Below, one piece after another: positions 31,393-41,282 of a stretch of DNA of 64,000 bases. A program made the position numbers and the translations under genes. How positions within the stretch are numbered: position 1 is the first letter of the stretch; every line of letters begins with the position of its first letter. The notes beneath the pieces were generated by a model. It was not told where the DNA came from, did not search any database, and was given only the letters and a program-made list of their open reading frames with translations. Source of the DNA: Hysterangium stoloniferum (Eukaryota; Basidiomycota; Agaricomycetes; Hysterangiales; Hysterangiaceae); contig WHVD01000156.1 in NCBI GenBank assembly GCA_015178975.1, positions 1 through 64,000 on the forward strand, in the 5' to 3' direction.

Positions 31393-34300
31393 CTAGTATA
31401 GCCCCAAGAATCCGCGGATATGTATGAATTTTGAGGGTTCAAGGGGTTTGGTAAAAATGTCAGCGACATTATCCTTCGTGTTGACGTACTGAAGAGTAAA
31501 ATCACCTGCATGGACGCGTTCACGGAGAAAGTAGTATTTGATATTGATATGTTTGACACGTGAGTGGAGTAGAGGGTCCTCAGATAAATTTATGGCAGCA
31601 TTATTATCACAAAAAACGGTGGTAGAAGTCATACAAGGAAAACAAATGCCCGTGAGTAAGGCACAAAGCCAAGTTCCCTCCTTGACGGCCTCAAATGTGG
31701 CTACATATTCAGCCTTGCAAGATGAAGCCACAACAGTCTTCTGCTTTTTGGTGCCCCATGAGATAACGCCAGAGCCCAAGGTAAAAGCATAGCCGCTAAT
31801 ACTGTGGCGGGTATCGAGGCAATTAGCCCAATTGGAATCAGTATATCCAGTAAGGTTGACTGCTAGGGCAACCCAGGTGCAACTTGAGGGTCCTAGTGCC
31901 TTTCAAATAACGAATGACCCAAATTGCTGCGGCCCAGTGTAGAGTCGAATAGCTATCAAGGAATTGGGACAGTTGTTGAACAGCATAAGAAATGTCAGGA
32001 CGAGTAGAAATAGCCAGGTAAAGTAAGCACCCAACCAAAGAACGATAGGGTAGTCTAAGCAAGTCGTTAAGTGCAATGTTGGATAAGGATGTACGGTCAA
32101 AACGGCGGAGTTTGAGACTGTGATCGAAGGGAGTGGAGACAGTAGATGCCGTAGTTTGCCCGAATTGACGTATAATTTTATTGATTAGTGCTGTTTGAGA
32201 AAGAGAAATGGACTTATGAGGCTGATCCCACTCTATAGCAATTCTGACAACAAAACGGGCAGTACCAAGATTGGAAATAGTCCACACACTGCACATCTCC
32301 TGCTTGAAGATTTCATTTTCCGCAGCTGTACTAGCAATGGAAAGGAAATCATCGACATGCACAGCAGCGATAATAATACCCGTGGTACTGCATCTGTAGT
32401 AAATGCAAGATTCCAAGGTTAATCTGGTAAAGCCCCAAGCCAACATCTGTTCGTTCATAGTTCTATTCCAGATTCGACCACTCTGTTTCATCCCGTATAA
32501 ACCTCGGAGTATCATCCAAACGTAATCCTCTTTACCAGGTTCAACAAATCCTTCAGGTTGTTCCATAAATTGGATTTCCTCCTCAGGAAGTAACCCATAA
32601 AGGAAAGCCGTCTTAATATCAATTTGTTGTGCATCCCAACCAAGAGTGGCAGCTATATGGAGCAAAACACGCCAAGATTCCATATGTGCAGTAGGAGAGG
32701 TTGTCTTATGGTAATCTTTGCCATAAATTTGTTCGAAACCTTTGAAAACTAGCTGTACCTTCCATCGGACCACCTTACCAGATTCACCTCCCTTTATTCA
32801 GAAGACAGGCTGCCCTTTGCGTACTTTACATCCCTGAGGGACTTCCATATGAGGGACAAGTTTATAAACCCCCATAGCCTTGAGAGAGTCCAGTTCTTCC
32901 TGGAACCCAGCCCGCCATCTTGAGGCATCCCCCGATTGGAGGGCTTCTGCCCATGTCTGTGGCTCGTCATTGCACGTTAATGGATCGACCCCAAGTGTAT
33001 CAGAGGTGCTTTCCAAGTTAAGATTTAAGTTTGGTAAGTCTGATGCAAATTGGATTGATGAAAGATTCTGTTGTAATTCATCATGATTCACAAGTGATGC
33101 TGGAAGTTCTACGATAGTGTTGTGTAATTCAGTAATGGTGTGCAGACATTCCTGTTTTTGTAATTGCAACCTCTCAGCACTGTCCTTGGACTCCTGAATA
33201 GCACATTCAAGTCTTGCCACCGAAACTGGTTGTCTGGCTGTAGTACGATTGGAACGTCGATGAGGAGGTGGATCAATGATTGGTGTGGGAACAGAATGTG
33301 GTTCGAGCTGTGGTAAGGCTGGAGAAGAATCAATGGGAAGTTCAGTTGGTAGAATGGGGGAATATATATCAGAGGAAGTGTGCTCAAATGATGTAGTAGG
33401 GTTGTTACTCAGTTCAATACTAGGTTCCATCACGGGAGTATGTGGATGTCCATCATGACTCTCCAGGAATTGAACATGATAAGAACTGTAAATTTGTTGT
33501 GTTTTTGGGTCATAGCACCTATATGTTTTCAATTGGCCATCATATCCAACAAGAATACACTCAATTGACCGTTCGTAAATTTTAGGATTTGTCCTATTCT
33601 GAATTAAGATGAAAGCCCGACAGCCAATTTCACGCATATAAGAATAATCCGGAGTGCGGCCATACCACAGTTCCCAAGGTGTCAAGAGATTTAGTGGTAG
33701 TTTTAACATGTAGGTGAGTAGCAGTGAGGTAGAATTCATCCCATAGATATGCAGGCAAACTGGCATAGATACGCATGGTTCTTGCCTTTGACATTAAGGT
33801 GCGATGGAGTCTTTCCACATGCCCAATATGTGCTGATGTGTATGGAGTGGTATATTGGTGGTCTGTTCCTCGTGAGGCTAACCAATTCGCCATATCGTGG
33901 CTTTTGAGTTCACCATTGTCTGTTCTATAAATACCAACCTTTAATCCAGTCTCAACTTCTCAAGCCTGTTCCCAAATTTGAAGCTGTGTAAAGGCATCAC
34001 TTTTTAGTTTAAGTAGGATTGTCCAAGTGAAACTAGAGTAGTCGTCTACAATGTTCATGGCATAGTTGAATCCAGCACGTGAAGTGACATGATGAGGTCC
34101 TGATAAATCTACCCACACCTTTTCCAACTTCCTTGTTGCTCTATGACCCATTCCCTCCTCCTGCTTCTTTGGAACAGGTGTTTTACTCTGTTTCCCGAGA
34201 ATGCAGGAGTCACATTTAGAATGAGTTGAGGAAGAGGTTGGTGTCGCACCTTTGAGAAGGCCACTATTGAACATGTCACGAATAGATTGATAATTTGCAT

Positions 34301-34853
34301 GTCCAAGGTGGCAATGCCAAGTTTCAAGTGTGGGTGCACGATATGTGATGAGAACATGTTCAGCATGGGCGGAATAGATATTCAATGAGTAAAGACTTTT
34401 TTGTGAAAGTAGGTTACCCCGAGCGATAGTTGCACCAGACGACTTGCTACTAAGCCAACAGGAGGTGTCATCAAAATGTGCAATAACATTTGAATCCTTT
34501 GTAAGGCAACGGATTGAAATCAACCGTACTGTGGCATCTGGAATATAGAGAACATTCCGTAAAATGAAGGATGTCCCCTGTCCTATGCGAAGTTTGATAT
34601 CCCCAATACCGATTGCCCATATAGATGAACCACCAATTCCTTTTACTGAGTGAGGAGTGACAGCTTTCAAGGTCATAAAATCAGTACGATCAGGGGAAAC
34701 ATGTACAGATGCACCACTATCCATCCAGAATGGATGTGAGTCAGTTGAAATAGGTGTGCAATTTGATTGGGAAATGGGGGAGATATCGGAAGTATTAATT
34801 GTTGTCATGGTGGATGGGGTACTGTGTTTGGACCAATCCATATTCATTGTCAA
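31393..34853 (-). pseudogene. Copia pol: protease, integrase, reverse transcriptase, RNase H
   Basis: Read on the minus strand, the order is as follows. The protease active site is FWMDSGASVHVSP (near 34720). The GAG-pre-integrase/zinc region is WHCHLGHANY...CDSCILGK. Integrase carries DLSGPHHV, NIVDDYSS, YRTDNGEL and HVERLHRTL, supplying the DDE residues. Reverse transcriptase (32773-31838) reads KVQLVFKGFEQ, IDIKTAFLYG and the catalytic box AVHVDDFLS, where most relatives have YVDD. RNase H is SSCKAEYVA, FCDNNAAINL and ADIFTKPL. Breaks are a TGA near 33960, a frameshift near 33650, a TGA before IKGGESGKVVRWK (32798) and a frameshift near 31860. The gene follows gag in the same frame across one TAG. 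Proteins of this type would supply reverse transcription in cytosolic particles. Confidence 0.9.
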
Positions 34854-34871
34854 CTCCTCCTCAATGACAAG

Positions 34872-35954
34872 CTAACCATCATACTCCACGATATCCTGTT
34901 CCAAAGTGAGGGATGAAGAAGGGGCCAAGGATGACTGAGGGAAAGGAGAGTTAGAGGGGAACATAGCCAGGTTGGCAGTAGGGATTTCCGAAGAAGAAAA
35001 ATCAGAAGAGTCCATATTGACAATATAGATACGACCATCAGCACCCTGTAACTTAATAGGGACTTTTGGCAAAGTAGAGGTAGGAGTGGTTGAGTTAGTG
35101 GGTGCTGGTGTAGAACTGTTCGACTTGGGACCTCGAGCAAGGTGGCGAGCCTGGTTGGATTCATCAAGAGTCTTGCCTGCCATGCCCCCACCAGGACGGA
35201 TGCAATACTCGGCTTCATGGAAATTGTGTTTGCAGTTAGAACAAGTGACAGAGGACTTCGAAGATTGCTGGGCAGAGAGGGCAACTGATTCAGGAAGGGT
35301 GACTTTATCTGAGTTTATGAGAGTTTGCTCATTATCCAAATAAACACGGAGTTGGGTAGATGTAAAAGGGGTAGAGTCGGTAGAGGCAGAGATATCCCAA
35401 GTGATAATAGAACGAACATTCCCAAAATCAGTGGCAAGGGAAGCCAGGAGGGCAATGCATTTCAAAAGGTCTTTAGAAATGTCACCCATTTCATAGGCGC
35501 AGTCGATCAAAGAGCAAATCTTTTCTGCAGTAATGGGTAAAGGGTTGGTATGGGTGCAACGAGTGGTAAGGGCTTCTTGCAACAACTGTACTTGACGTAT
35601 AGCGCCTTCACTCTGGTGGCATTGTCGGATAGTCTCCCAACAAGCTTTTGCACCCAGTTTTCGGTTGAGGTACTCCTGCTCAGATGTCTCCACAGTAGAG
35701 ATGATAAGGGCAGTGGCCAAAGAGTTGTTCGCCAGCCAGTTGGCTCGGGCACACGGTTCAGTATCAGTGGGCTCTGGGATTGTACCATCGACATAACCAG
35801 AAAGTCCAGTGAGGGTAATGAAAAGGTCCGCAGCACGAAGCCAAGGGCGATAGTTTGATTTAAGCTTATCAAGCTTGGGTCCCGTATAAGTAATGTTGGT
35901 ACGGATAAGGGTGATAGACGGCACAAGAGCGTCCGTGGAAGTTTGGGTAGTCAT
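34872..35954 (-). CDS. Copia Gag
   Basis: The likely start is the ATG at 35954 (MTTQTSTDALVPS), giving 360 residues, the usual size of a copia Gag. Visible parts are the N-terminal LKSNYRPWLRAADLFITLTG, a helical UBN2-like region (WETIRQCHQSEGAIRQVQLLQEAL) and a cysteine/histidine knuckle, CSNCKHNFHEAEYC. It ends at a single TAG (34872-34874). Beyond that the same frame continues into pol, so read-through could make Gag-Pol, or the stop may separate the two products. It would form the particle coat and package element RNA. It reads clean, unlike pol. Confidence 0.8.
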   Translation of the reverse strand: MTTQTSTDALVPSITLIRTNITYTGPKLDKLKSNYRPWLRAADLFITLTGLSGYVDGTIPEPTDTEPCARANWLANNSLATALIISTVETSEQEYLNRKLGAKACWETIRQCHQSEGAIRQVQLLQEALTTRCTHTNPLPITAEKICSLIDCAYEMGDISKDLLKCIALLASLATDFGNVRSIITWDISASTDSTPFTSTQLRVYLDNEQTLINSDKVTLPESVALSAQQSSKSSVTCSNCKHNFHEAEYCIRPGGGMAGKTLDESNQARHLARGPKSNSSTPAPTNSTTPTSTLPKVPIKLQGADGRIYIVNMDSSDFSSSEIPTANLAMFPSNSPFPQSSLAPSSSLTLEQDIVEYDG

Positions 35955-35984
35955 CAGTAAAAACAATAGTGGTCCTACTTAAAA

Positions 35985-36000
35985 GCAAAGGCCCATAACC
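35985..36000 (-). other. Primer-binding site of the copia element
   Basis: On the minus strand GGTTATGGGCC immediately follows the 5' LTR. It matches the primer sites at 21764 and 51221 and fits initiator tRNA-Met half-molecule priming. Confidence 0.7.
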
Positions 36001-36340
36001 TGTTAGAAAGTAAGACCTAAATATTATAGCCCAGTCTCGTATAACAGTAGTGTATATTGGACTATATTAAGTACCTAAATATTATAGCTAATACACTATT
36101 AGTATAAATATTTAAGTACCAGTATTAAAGGATTGCTCACCTCAGTCTCGTATAACAGTAGCGTATAATGGACTGAGTTCTAGTGTAATAGAAAAGGTAG
36201 TTTATATATGTGAAGGGAACAATGGGAATGGTACAAGACAATGCAAGTGGCACGGTCCCATTGTGTAGCCAAAAATAGCCACACTACTTGATCACGTTGT
36301 CTCAGAATTTAGTGTTGTCCACGATGCTCAAATTCTAACA
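36001..36340 (-). repeat. 5' LTR of the copia element (340 bp, with internal expansion)
   Basis: It has the same ends as the 3' LTR, but a block of about 111 bp (36031-36141) duplicates part of the LTR (ACCTAAATATTATAGC and the CTCAGTC hairpin region) and adds novel AT-rich sequence. The two LTRs of one element are normally identical at insertion, so this block arose later. Confidence 0.85.
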
Positions 36341-36345
36341 GGATA

Positions 36346-37629
36346 CACATAGCAGACGAAAGTCAGTTAGTGACATTGAAACGGATAATGCTGAAGAGGT
36401 ATTGAACTATAGGTGGCAACTTGCGAGCCATGGACAACTAGCAAAATGCCGGCATCAAGGAACAGACAAGTTCTTCGTAATCACATTATTTGTAAATAAT
36501 GCGATATTGTACAAACAGCGGGTCCATGCAGACTCAGGAATCGTGGCTGCTTCACAGTCCAAATGCACCAAACTATTACATTCCTTCTCCTACCACATCG
36601 TCCGTCACCCCTAGATGACCACCCAGTTAGTTCCTCTGGTATACTGTGATTATGGTTTGGAGGCTACCAGGTTTTCACAGGAGACAGCTATACTATGGTG
36701 ACACCAACATTTAATGTGAATTTTTTTGTGTCATTTATTAAGCAAGAGTAAATAACTGCCCTCCCGGAACAGACGTTGCTACGGGCCTTACTATCCCATA
36801 AAGACTAATTGGTGGAATGTGATGAGTTTGGTCACACTGTTGGGAGGGAAGGTACTGAGGGTGCTGAACATGATAGTGAAGGTCTGGAATTGTTCTCGCT
36901 GTATAGGGGTCTCGATAGTGTGTTGGAGTCTGATTTCCAATTGAAGCATCAACAAGGGAATTGTCACCATACATGTGTACTTGGTGAAACCCCAAGATGG
37001 TACGATGGTAAATGAAGTGATGGAAAACTTCTGGCCTCACCCCACAGTGTCTCCAAAAATAAGTTCCCCCAATTTCATACTGGATTCGAAATGCCTTACT
37101 AAGAACTGATATTGAATTTTTGAAAGTCACCTAGGATAGGACTTAATCCATCAGAATCTAGACATTCTAAGTACTACTTGTTATATAAACCTTCATAGAA
37201 GTCAACTATCAGCAATGACTCTGGCAAGTGATACTACTATTGTCAGTAAGTCTTCTTCTCCCATTTGAACGGAATACTAGTATTGAAGTGTCTAACGTGC
37301 TCTAATGGTCTTCCGATTATCAGTGCCGACTTGAGATTGTGTCGAGTCCGATAATGTTTAAATGGATCATCTATAATTTTGTAGTCATTTTTTGCTGCTT
37401 GACGAGAGCTCGGCAGCTCCTAACCGTTCAATGCTTGTTATTGACGGCAGTAATATCGTGGCCGAATTTGTGTGGGGAATGTCGCTAATGCATGGAAAGG
37501 GTGCATGCAGATATGAGGCATGTGAGGATTGGGAAAATGGATAATATAATTATGAAATTACGAGCAGTGTATTGACACCACACCTCGCACGCATACTGCT
37601 CTGAACAGCATGAAAATAATGTACTGCAC
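36346..37629. other. Intergenic; from about 37350 the 5' flank of helical-family copy C
   Basis: A minus-strand frame of 130 codons (37130-36738) has no recognisable motif and no conserved partner in the window. From roughly 37380 the sequence matches the flank of copy A (inverted 27750-27900 region). Confidence 0.4.
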
Positions 37630-37634
37630 CTCAT

Positions 37635-38452
37635 TGTTAGGATACACACACAGGGCGGGTCTCTGGAGAAACCTGTGGGATATCCAGTAGGACTTGGCTT
37701 CAGCTTATAGGCTGCACCCTCACTAGATCGTGTTGTCCAATTTTGAACAGGCAGATGGGAATCCCAGGGAGTCTGGGCAGGGGTCGTGGGTCGTAAGGTT
37801 GTAGGTCGGAGGTCGTAAGTCGTAAGTGGAGATAGTCAAGAGAGATAGATGTCCCAGAGCCCGTGGGCTCCGACTAGTGTGAGCGGTCTGATAAGAGTAG
37901 GGTTTTAGAGTGGAAAATATATTAGATTGCTGAAGGGAATCTAAGCTAATTTTCTGACTGGATTGTATGTACAACATCTGCCAGTTTATATAGACCGTGG
38001 AGTGAATAACATACCAAATCCAGTAATAACGAAACGAAACTAACAAAACATAAAACGGGAATAATAAACACCAAGTTTGCTGTTAGGAATGGGACGGAAC
38101 GGAGCAGAGTCCGAATCGTGACAAAGCATAACCCATAATGGGAAATGGAGCGGGAGCGGAGTCCTAAATCGTGACAGGTCATTTGACTAAAATGGGAACA
38201 GGGCTCGATTAGAGTGGTGACAGGATTCTAAGTGGGATCCGGTGGCTGATGCGTGGGATGAAGACGGACATAGACGGAGACGGAGTCCAGGGGAAGTCCG
38301 GTAACTGATGTGTCGTAATGAGGTCGAACGTAACAAGTCTTGATGTAACGGAGTCCAGGCGGGAAATCCTATAAACAGACAATTGGTGCTTGTAGCGTGT
38401 GGGGGTGTACGGGTTAGTGCCCGGAGTCTGGCAGGATTGTTCGGTCGTAACA
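37635..38452. repeat. Solo LTR with perfect TSD
   Basis: This 818-bp repeat starts TGTTAGGATAC and ends GGTCGTAACA. It is flanked by the 5-bp duplication CTCAT at 37630-37634 and 38453-38457. It is homologous to 53571-54624, the 3' LTR of Ty3 element 3. It interrupts the 5' flank of helical-family copy C. No internal sequence remains, as expected after LTR-LTR recombination. Confidence 0.9.
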
Positions 38453-38697
38453 CTCATCCATGTCTTCTTTTTGCGCCCACTCATTTTTCTATGACCCCAG
38501 TCAAGCGGTAATCAATTCATTAGTGGACACGTTGCTGGTCCAAGTTGTAGTCATACACCAGCTATAGACAATTCACATGTTGAAGAAAACTGATACATCT
38601 TGATTCTTAATTTCTTTCCTGTACCTGACTCAGGCTGTCACTTTGGCACACGAGTACAATCGGCTACAGCATTAAACTTCTACCAAGGAAATTATTG

Positions 38698-38991
38698 TTA
38701 GAGTATAATATTACAGCTCTTACATAGTCTATGATGTTCCCTGTATTCTTCTGATATTTGTAGTATTTTTCCCAGCACTGTAGGTGCAGTATTGAGTGAG
38801 TTACCTAGTAAGGTAACTGATGTGTAGGTGCTTAGGTAAGCACCCTGTAGCATACTCCGCTGTGGGTGTGGGAAAGTCTCCTTAGTGTTTACTTTCCTCA
38901 CACTCACAGGTATTTCACAGTTGAATACACTTAGTGTTTACTTTCCTCACACTCACAGGGTGTTTGTCAAGAGTTATTCAACTGTTTCAAT
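38698..38991. mobile_element. Unclassified 294-bp insertion with 8-bp direct repeats
   Basis: AATTATTG occurs at 38690-38697 and 38992-38999, and the intervening 294 bp are absent from the homologous sites in copies A and E (GGAAGCTATTGAATC and GGAAACTATTG). It holds a near-perfect 48-bp duplication containing TTAGTGTTTACTTTCC. No clear terminal inverted repeats are seen. The 8-bp duplication would suit a hAT-type non-autonomous element. Confidence 0.55.
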
Positions 38992-39189
38992 AATTATTGG
39001 GTCAAATCATAGGCTTTCGCACAGGAAGTATGACACAGGCTTGGCCGCACAGCACTTTTCAGAGTCCTACACGCTATATGCATACTTGAACAGCCTTTCA
39101 ATGTTTCTTTGATCTTCCAGATAGTCATTGGTGCTATTCTCCCATATAAATTGCACAACCTTGGTTCTCTCATATTGTGTCCTCTTGAG

Positions 39190-39920
39190 ATGGCAGGTTG
39201 GGCAGCGCTCTCAGGGAGGATTCCCAAGCTGAAACGTCATATCAAACCACCTTCTACTAATAATACCATCCTCGAAACTACCGGAAATGTTGCACGATTA
39301 GCCCTCGACGGCACTAAAGAGTCTGCTGATGCGTTCCCGCCACTCAAAAGTGCCGTTGGGGGCCTTATATTTTTGCTTGACTCATTTCAGGTGAACAAAT
39401 AAAACAATGATTCTCTATCATATGCAACGACTGATCGTCTATTCGTACGAAGCGTCTCAAAGCAGCTAGGGAGAATTGGACCTTACTGCATAACCGTGCC
39501 AGCGATGCAGAACTTCTAGACAGCCAAACCCTTCCACAGGAATTGCAAACTATGCACAATGAGTTGATGTCGTGAGTAGTTTCTTTGGTGGAGCATGGGG
39601 TTATTTTCTGATATATGACAATATTGAAATCTTGTTGCTGATGTCAAGGCTAAAGCTGTGGATGGGCAACATCGGTTGAAAGGTAGCTTTGGTATGATAA
39701 ATCTTCGAAAAGAAGAACAGAAGATATCATCCTTGAAGCTCGAGTTCCAAGAAAAATATGACAATTTTGAAGTGACCAGGTAGGCTCATGTTATAACCGC
39801 CTTTCCGAATCAATATTTATGGTTGTCTCTTCCCCAGGAAACGCCTCTATGATCAATTGATATTGAAGAATCAGTTACAGCACCATCAGGACCAAGCTGA
39901 ACCTTCACTTTCTATTTTTC
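39190..39920 (+). pseudogene. Helical NLR-N-like family, copy C
   Basis: The start at 39190 gives MAGWAALSGRIPKLKRH, ILETTGNVARLALDGTKESADAFPPLKSAVGGLIFLLDSFQ and a GTGAAC-type exon end. Exons equivalent to those of copy A follow on the + strand (LPQELQTMHNELMS, GSFGMINLRKEEQKISSLKLEF, KRLYDQL). The copy is cut off at about 39905, within the QDQAE helix, where it joins an AT-rich TTCACTTTCTATTTTTCTT repeat that also occurs at 47345. It is therefore 3'-truncated. Confidence 0.5.
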
Positions 39921-40377
39921 TTTTATCCTGCGCACGTTATTTTCGTTCTCATCTCGACCTTCACTTTCTATTTTTCTTTATCCCGCGCACGTTATTTTCG
40001 TTTTAATCTCATTCTTTTTTATTCTTTTCCTGAGGAGCCTGGGGTGGGATGAGCAATATCGCCGTCCCCCCGGAAGGCAAAGTATTGAATTACATTATTA
40101 TCAGTGACGGCTACGCTTTACATTGACAAAGAGCTGCCAAAGACCCAGACGCCCATCCCGCCAGGGGCGAAATCCCAACAGACATGCAGCAGTCCCGTTT
40201 TCCCTCGATCTAGCCAAGTTTCAATGCTGGGTAGTTTCATTGACAGATGTAAGAATTCATGATTGTGCCGATATGTAGTATAGAACTGATCTCCATAGAA
40301 CGTTAATACATAGGGTGACCTGCGTGGGACCTCCGCTTAGGCTAACCAAGGTTCCCATACATTACCGTGCTATACTG
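39921..40377 (+). repeat. Segmental-duplication arm preceding the LINE fragment
   Basis: 39905-40377 is homologous to 47340-47890 (GAGGAGCCTGGGG, GACGGCTACGCTTTACAT, GAACTGATCTCCATAGAACG). Its last 120 bp also occur inverted at 25855-26000. No gene is seen. It is the left part of a duplicated block that includes the LINE end and the P450 gene. Confidence 0.6.
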
Positions 40378-40834
40378 GACCGATAACCAGCACCGGAACA
40401 CCAGAGCCGACTCAAGCGCCGCGTACAGTGCTAACCTTACAAAGCAAGGGTCTCTTGAGGACTGGTCAGAGTTTGAACCGCTATTTACACAAGGTTGGGA
40501 AGACTCCGTCTGCACTGTGCCCAGCTTCCAAGCGGCAAGATGAGAGTATTTGTCATTTCTTATTGCGTTGTGATGCTCAGGCAGTTCATAGGCGCGCCAT
40601 AGAAAAGAAGTACGGTCGGATACACGCTCACTTAGATTTTTGCTCTCCAACTTGAAGGCGATGCCTGGTTTATTCCGTTACATTAACGCCACGAAGAGAC
40701 TCACTGCTACATTGGGGAAAATCAAAATCCCAAAAAGAGGTGAAGAAGAGATGCAGGGGTGGTACAGAGAGGCGCGGAGTAGTTTTTTGGAAGTGATATT
40801 TGCAGTTTTTTCAATGGCCGCCACAAGTCAGTGA
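40378..40834 (+). pseudogene. 3' end of a non-LTR retrotransposon (LINE) ORF2
   Basis: The frame reads SLNRYLHKVGKTPSALCPASKRQDESICHFLLRCDA, the Cys/His zinc-binding end of LINE reverse transcriptases. After a one-base shift it continues HLDFLLSNLKAMPGLFRYINATKRLTATLGKI to a stop at 40834. Only about the last 140 residues survive; the RT domain is missing, as expected of 5'-truncated LINE copies. The same fragment occurs at 47890-48330, so it was duplicated together with the P450 gene. Confidence 0.8.
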
Positions 40835-41282
40835 GGCGTCAGTACCAATGAGACGTCAGTACATACGTGTATATGAGGCGTCATGACCAACACGCAGCTC
40901 ATAGTTTTTGTATTAGTAGACCACACTCCATTTTGATGGATCCACTTGTTTTCTTTTCGTGTAAGCCTATTTTTTCTTTCTACTTTCACACATCTCAAAG
41001 CATCCCATCATGTACCATGCGTTCGACAAACTATTGTCTAGACTTGCTGCGCGAAGGACGAGGAATCGAGTGTCCTCAGATTGCTTTACTTACAGGTTCA
41101 AGGAAATGATCTCGACTGGCTGCCAGCTGAGATACATTCTAAAGATGTTTGTCATGTTAAAGAAGACATTAAATACCAAAATCGGGTGCAAACCGGCGTC
41201 AATTGAGATTTGCTAGCAAGTCACTCCATCAGGGCTTGCGAAAGAAAGAAAGAACCCTCATTGATATTCCGTTTCCAAAATC

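Larger units (their letters stand above)
31106..36340 (-). mobile_element. Ty1/copia retrotransposon, complete but with disabled pol
   Basis: The element lies on the minus strand between LTRs at 36001-36340 (5') and 31106-31334 (3'). It is flanked by a perfect 5-bp target-site duplication GGATA (31101-31105 and 36341-36345). It has a primer-binding site GGTTATGGGCC beside the 5' LTR and a GCTGAGGAGGAG polypurine tract beside the 3' LTR. Domain order is Gag, protease, integrase, reverse transcriptase, RNase H, which is diagnostic of Ty1/copia. Pol has nonsense codons and frameshifts. Confidence 0.93.

Noticed and set aside
36738..37130. 130-codon minus-strand frame
   Set aside because: No motif, no paralog in the window, unusual composition; not enough to call a gene.
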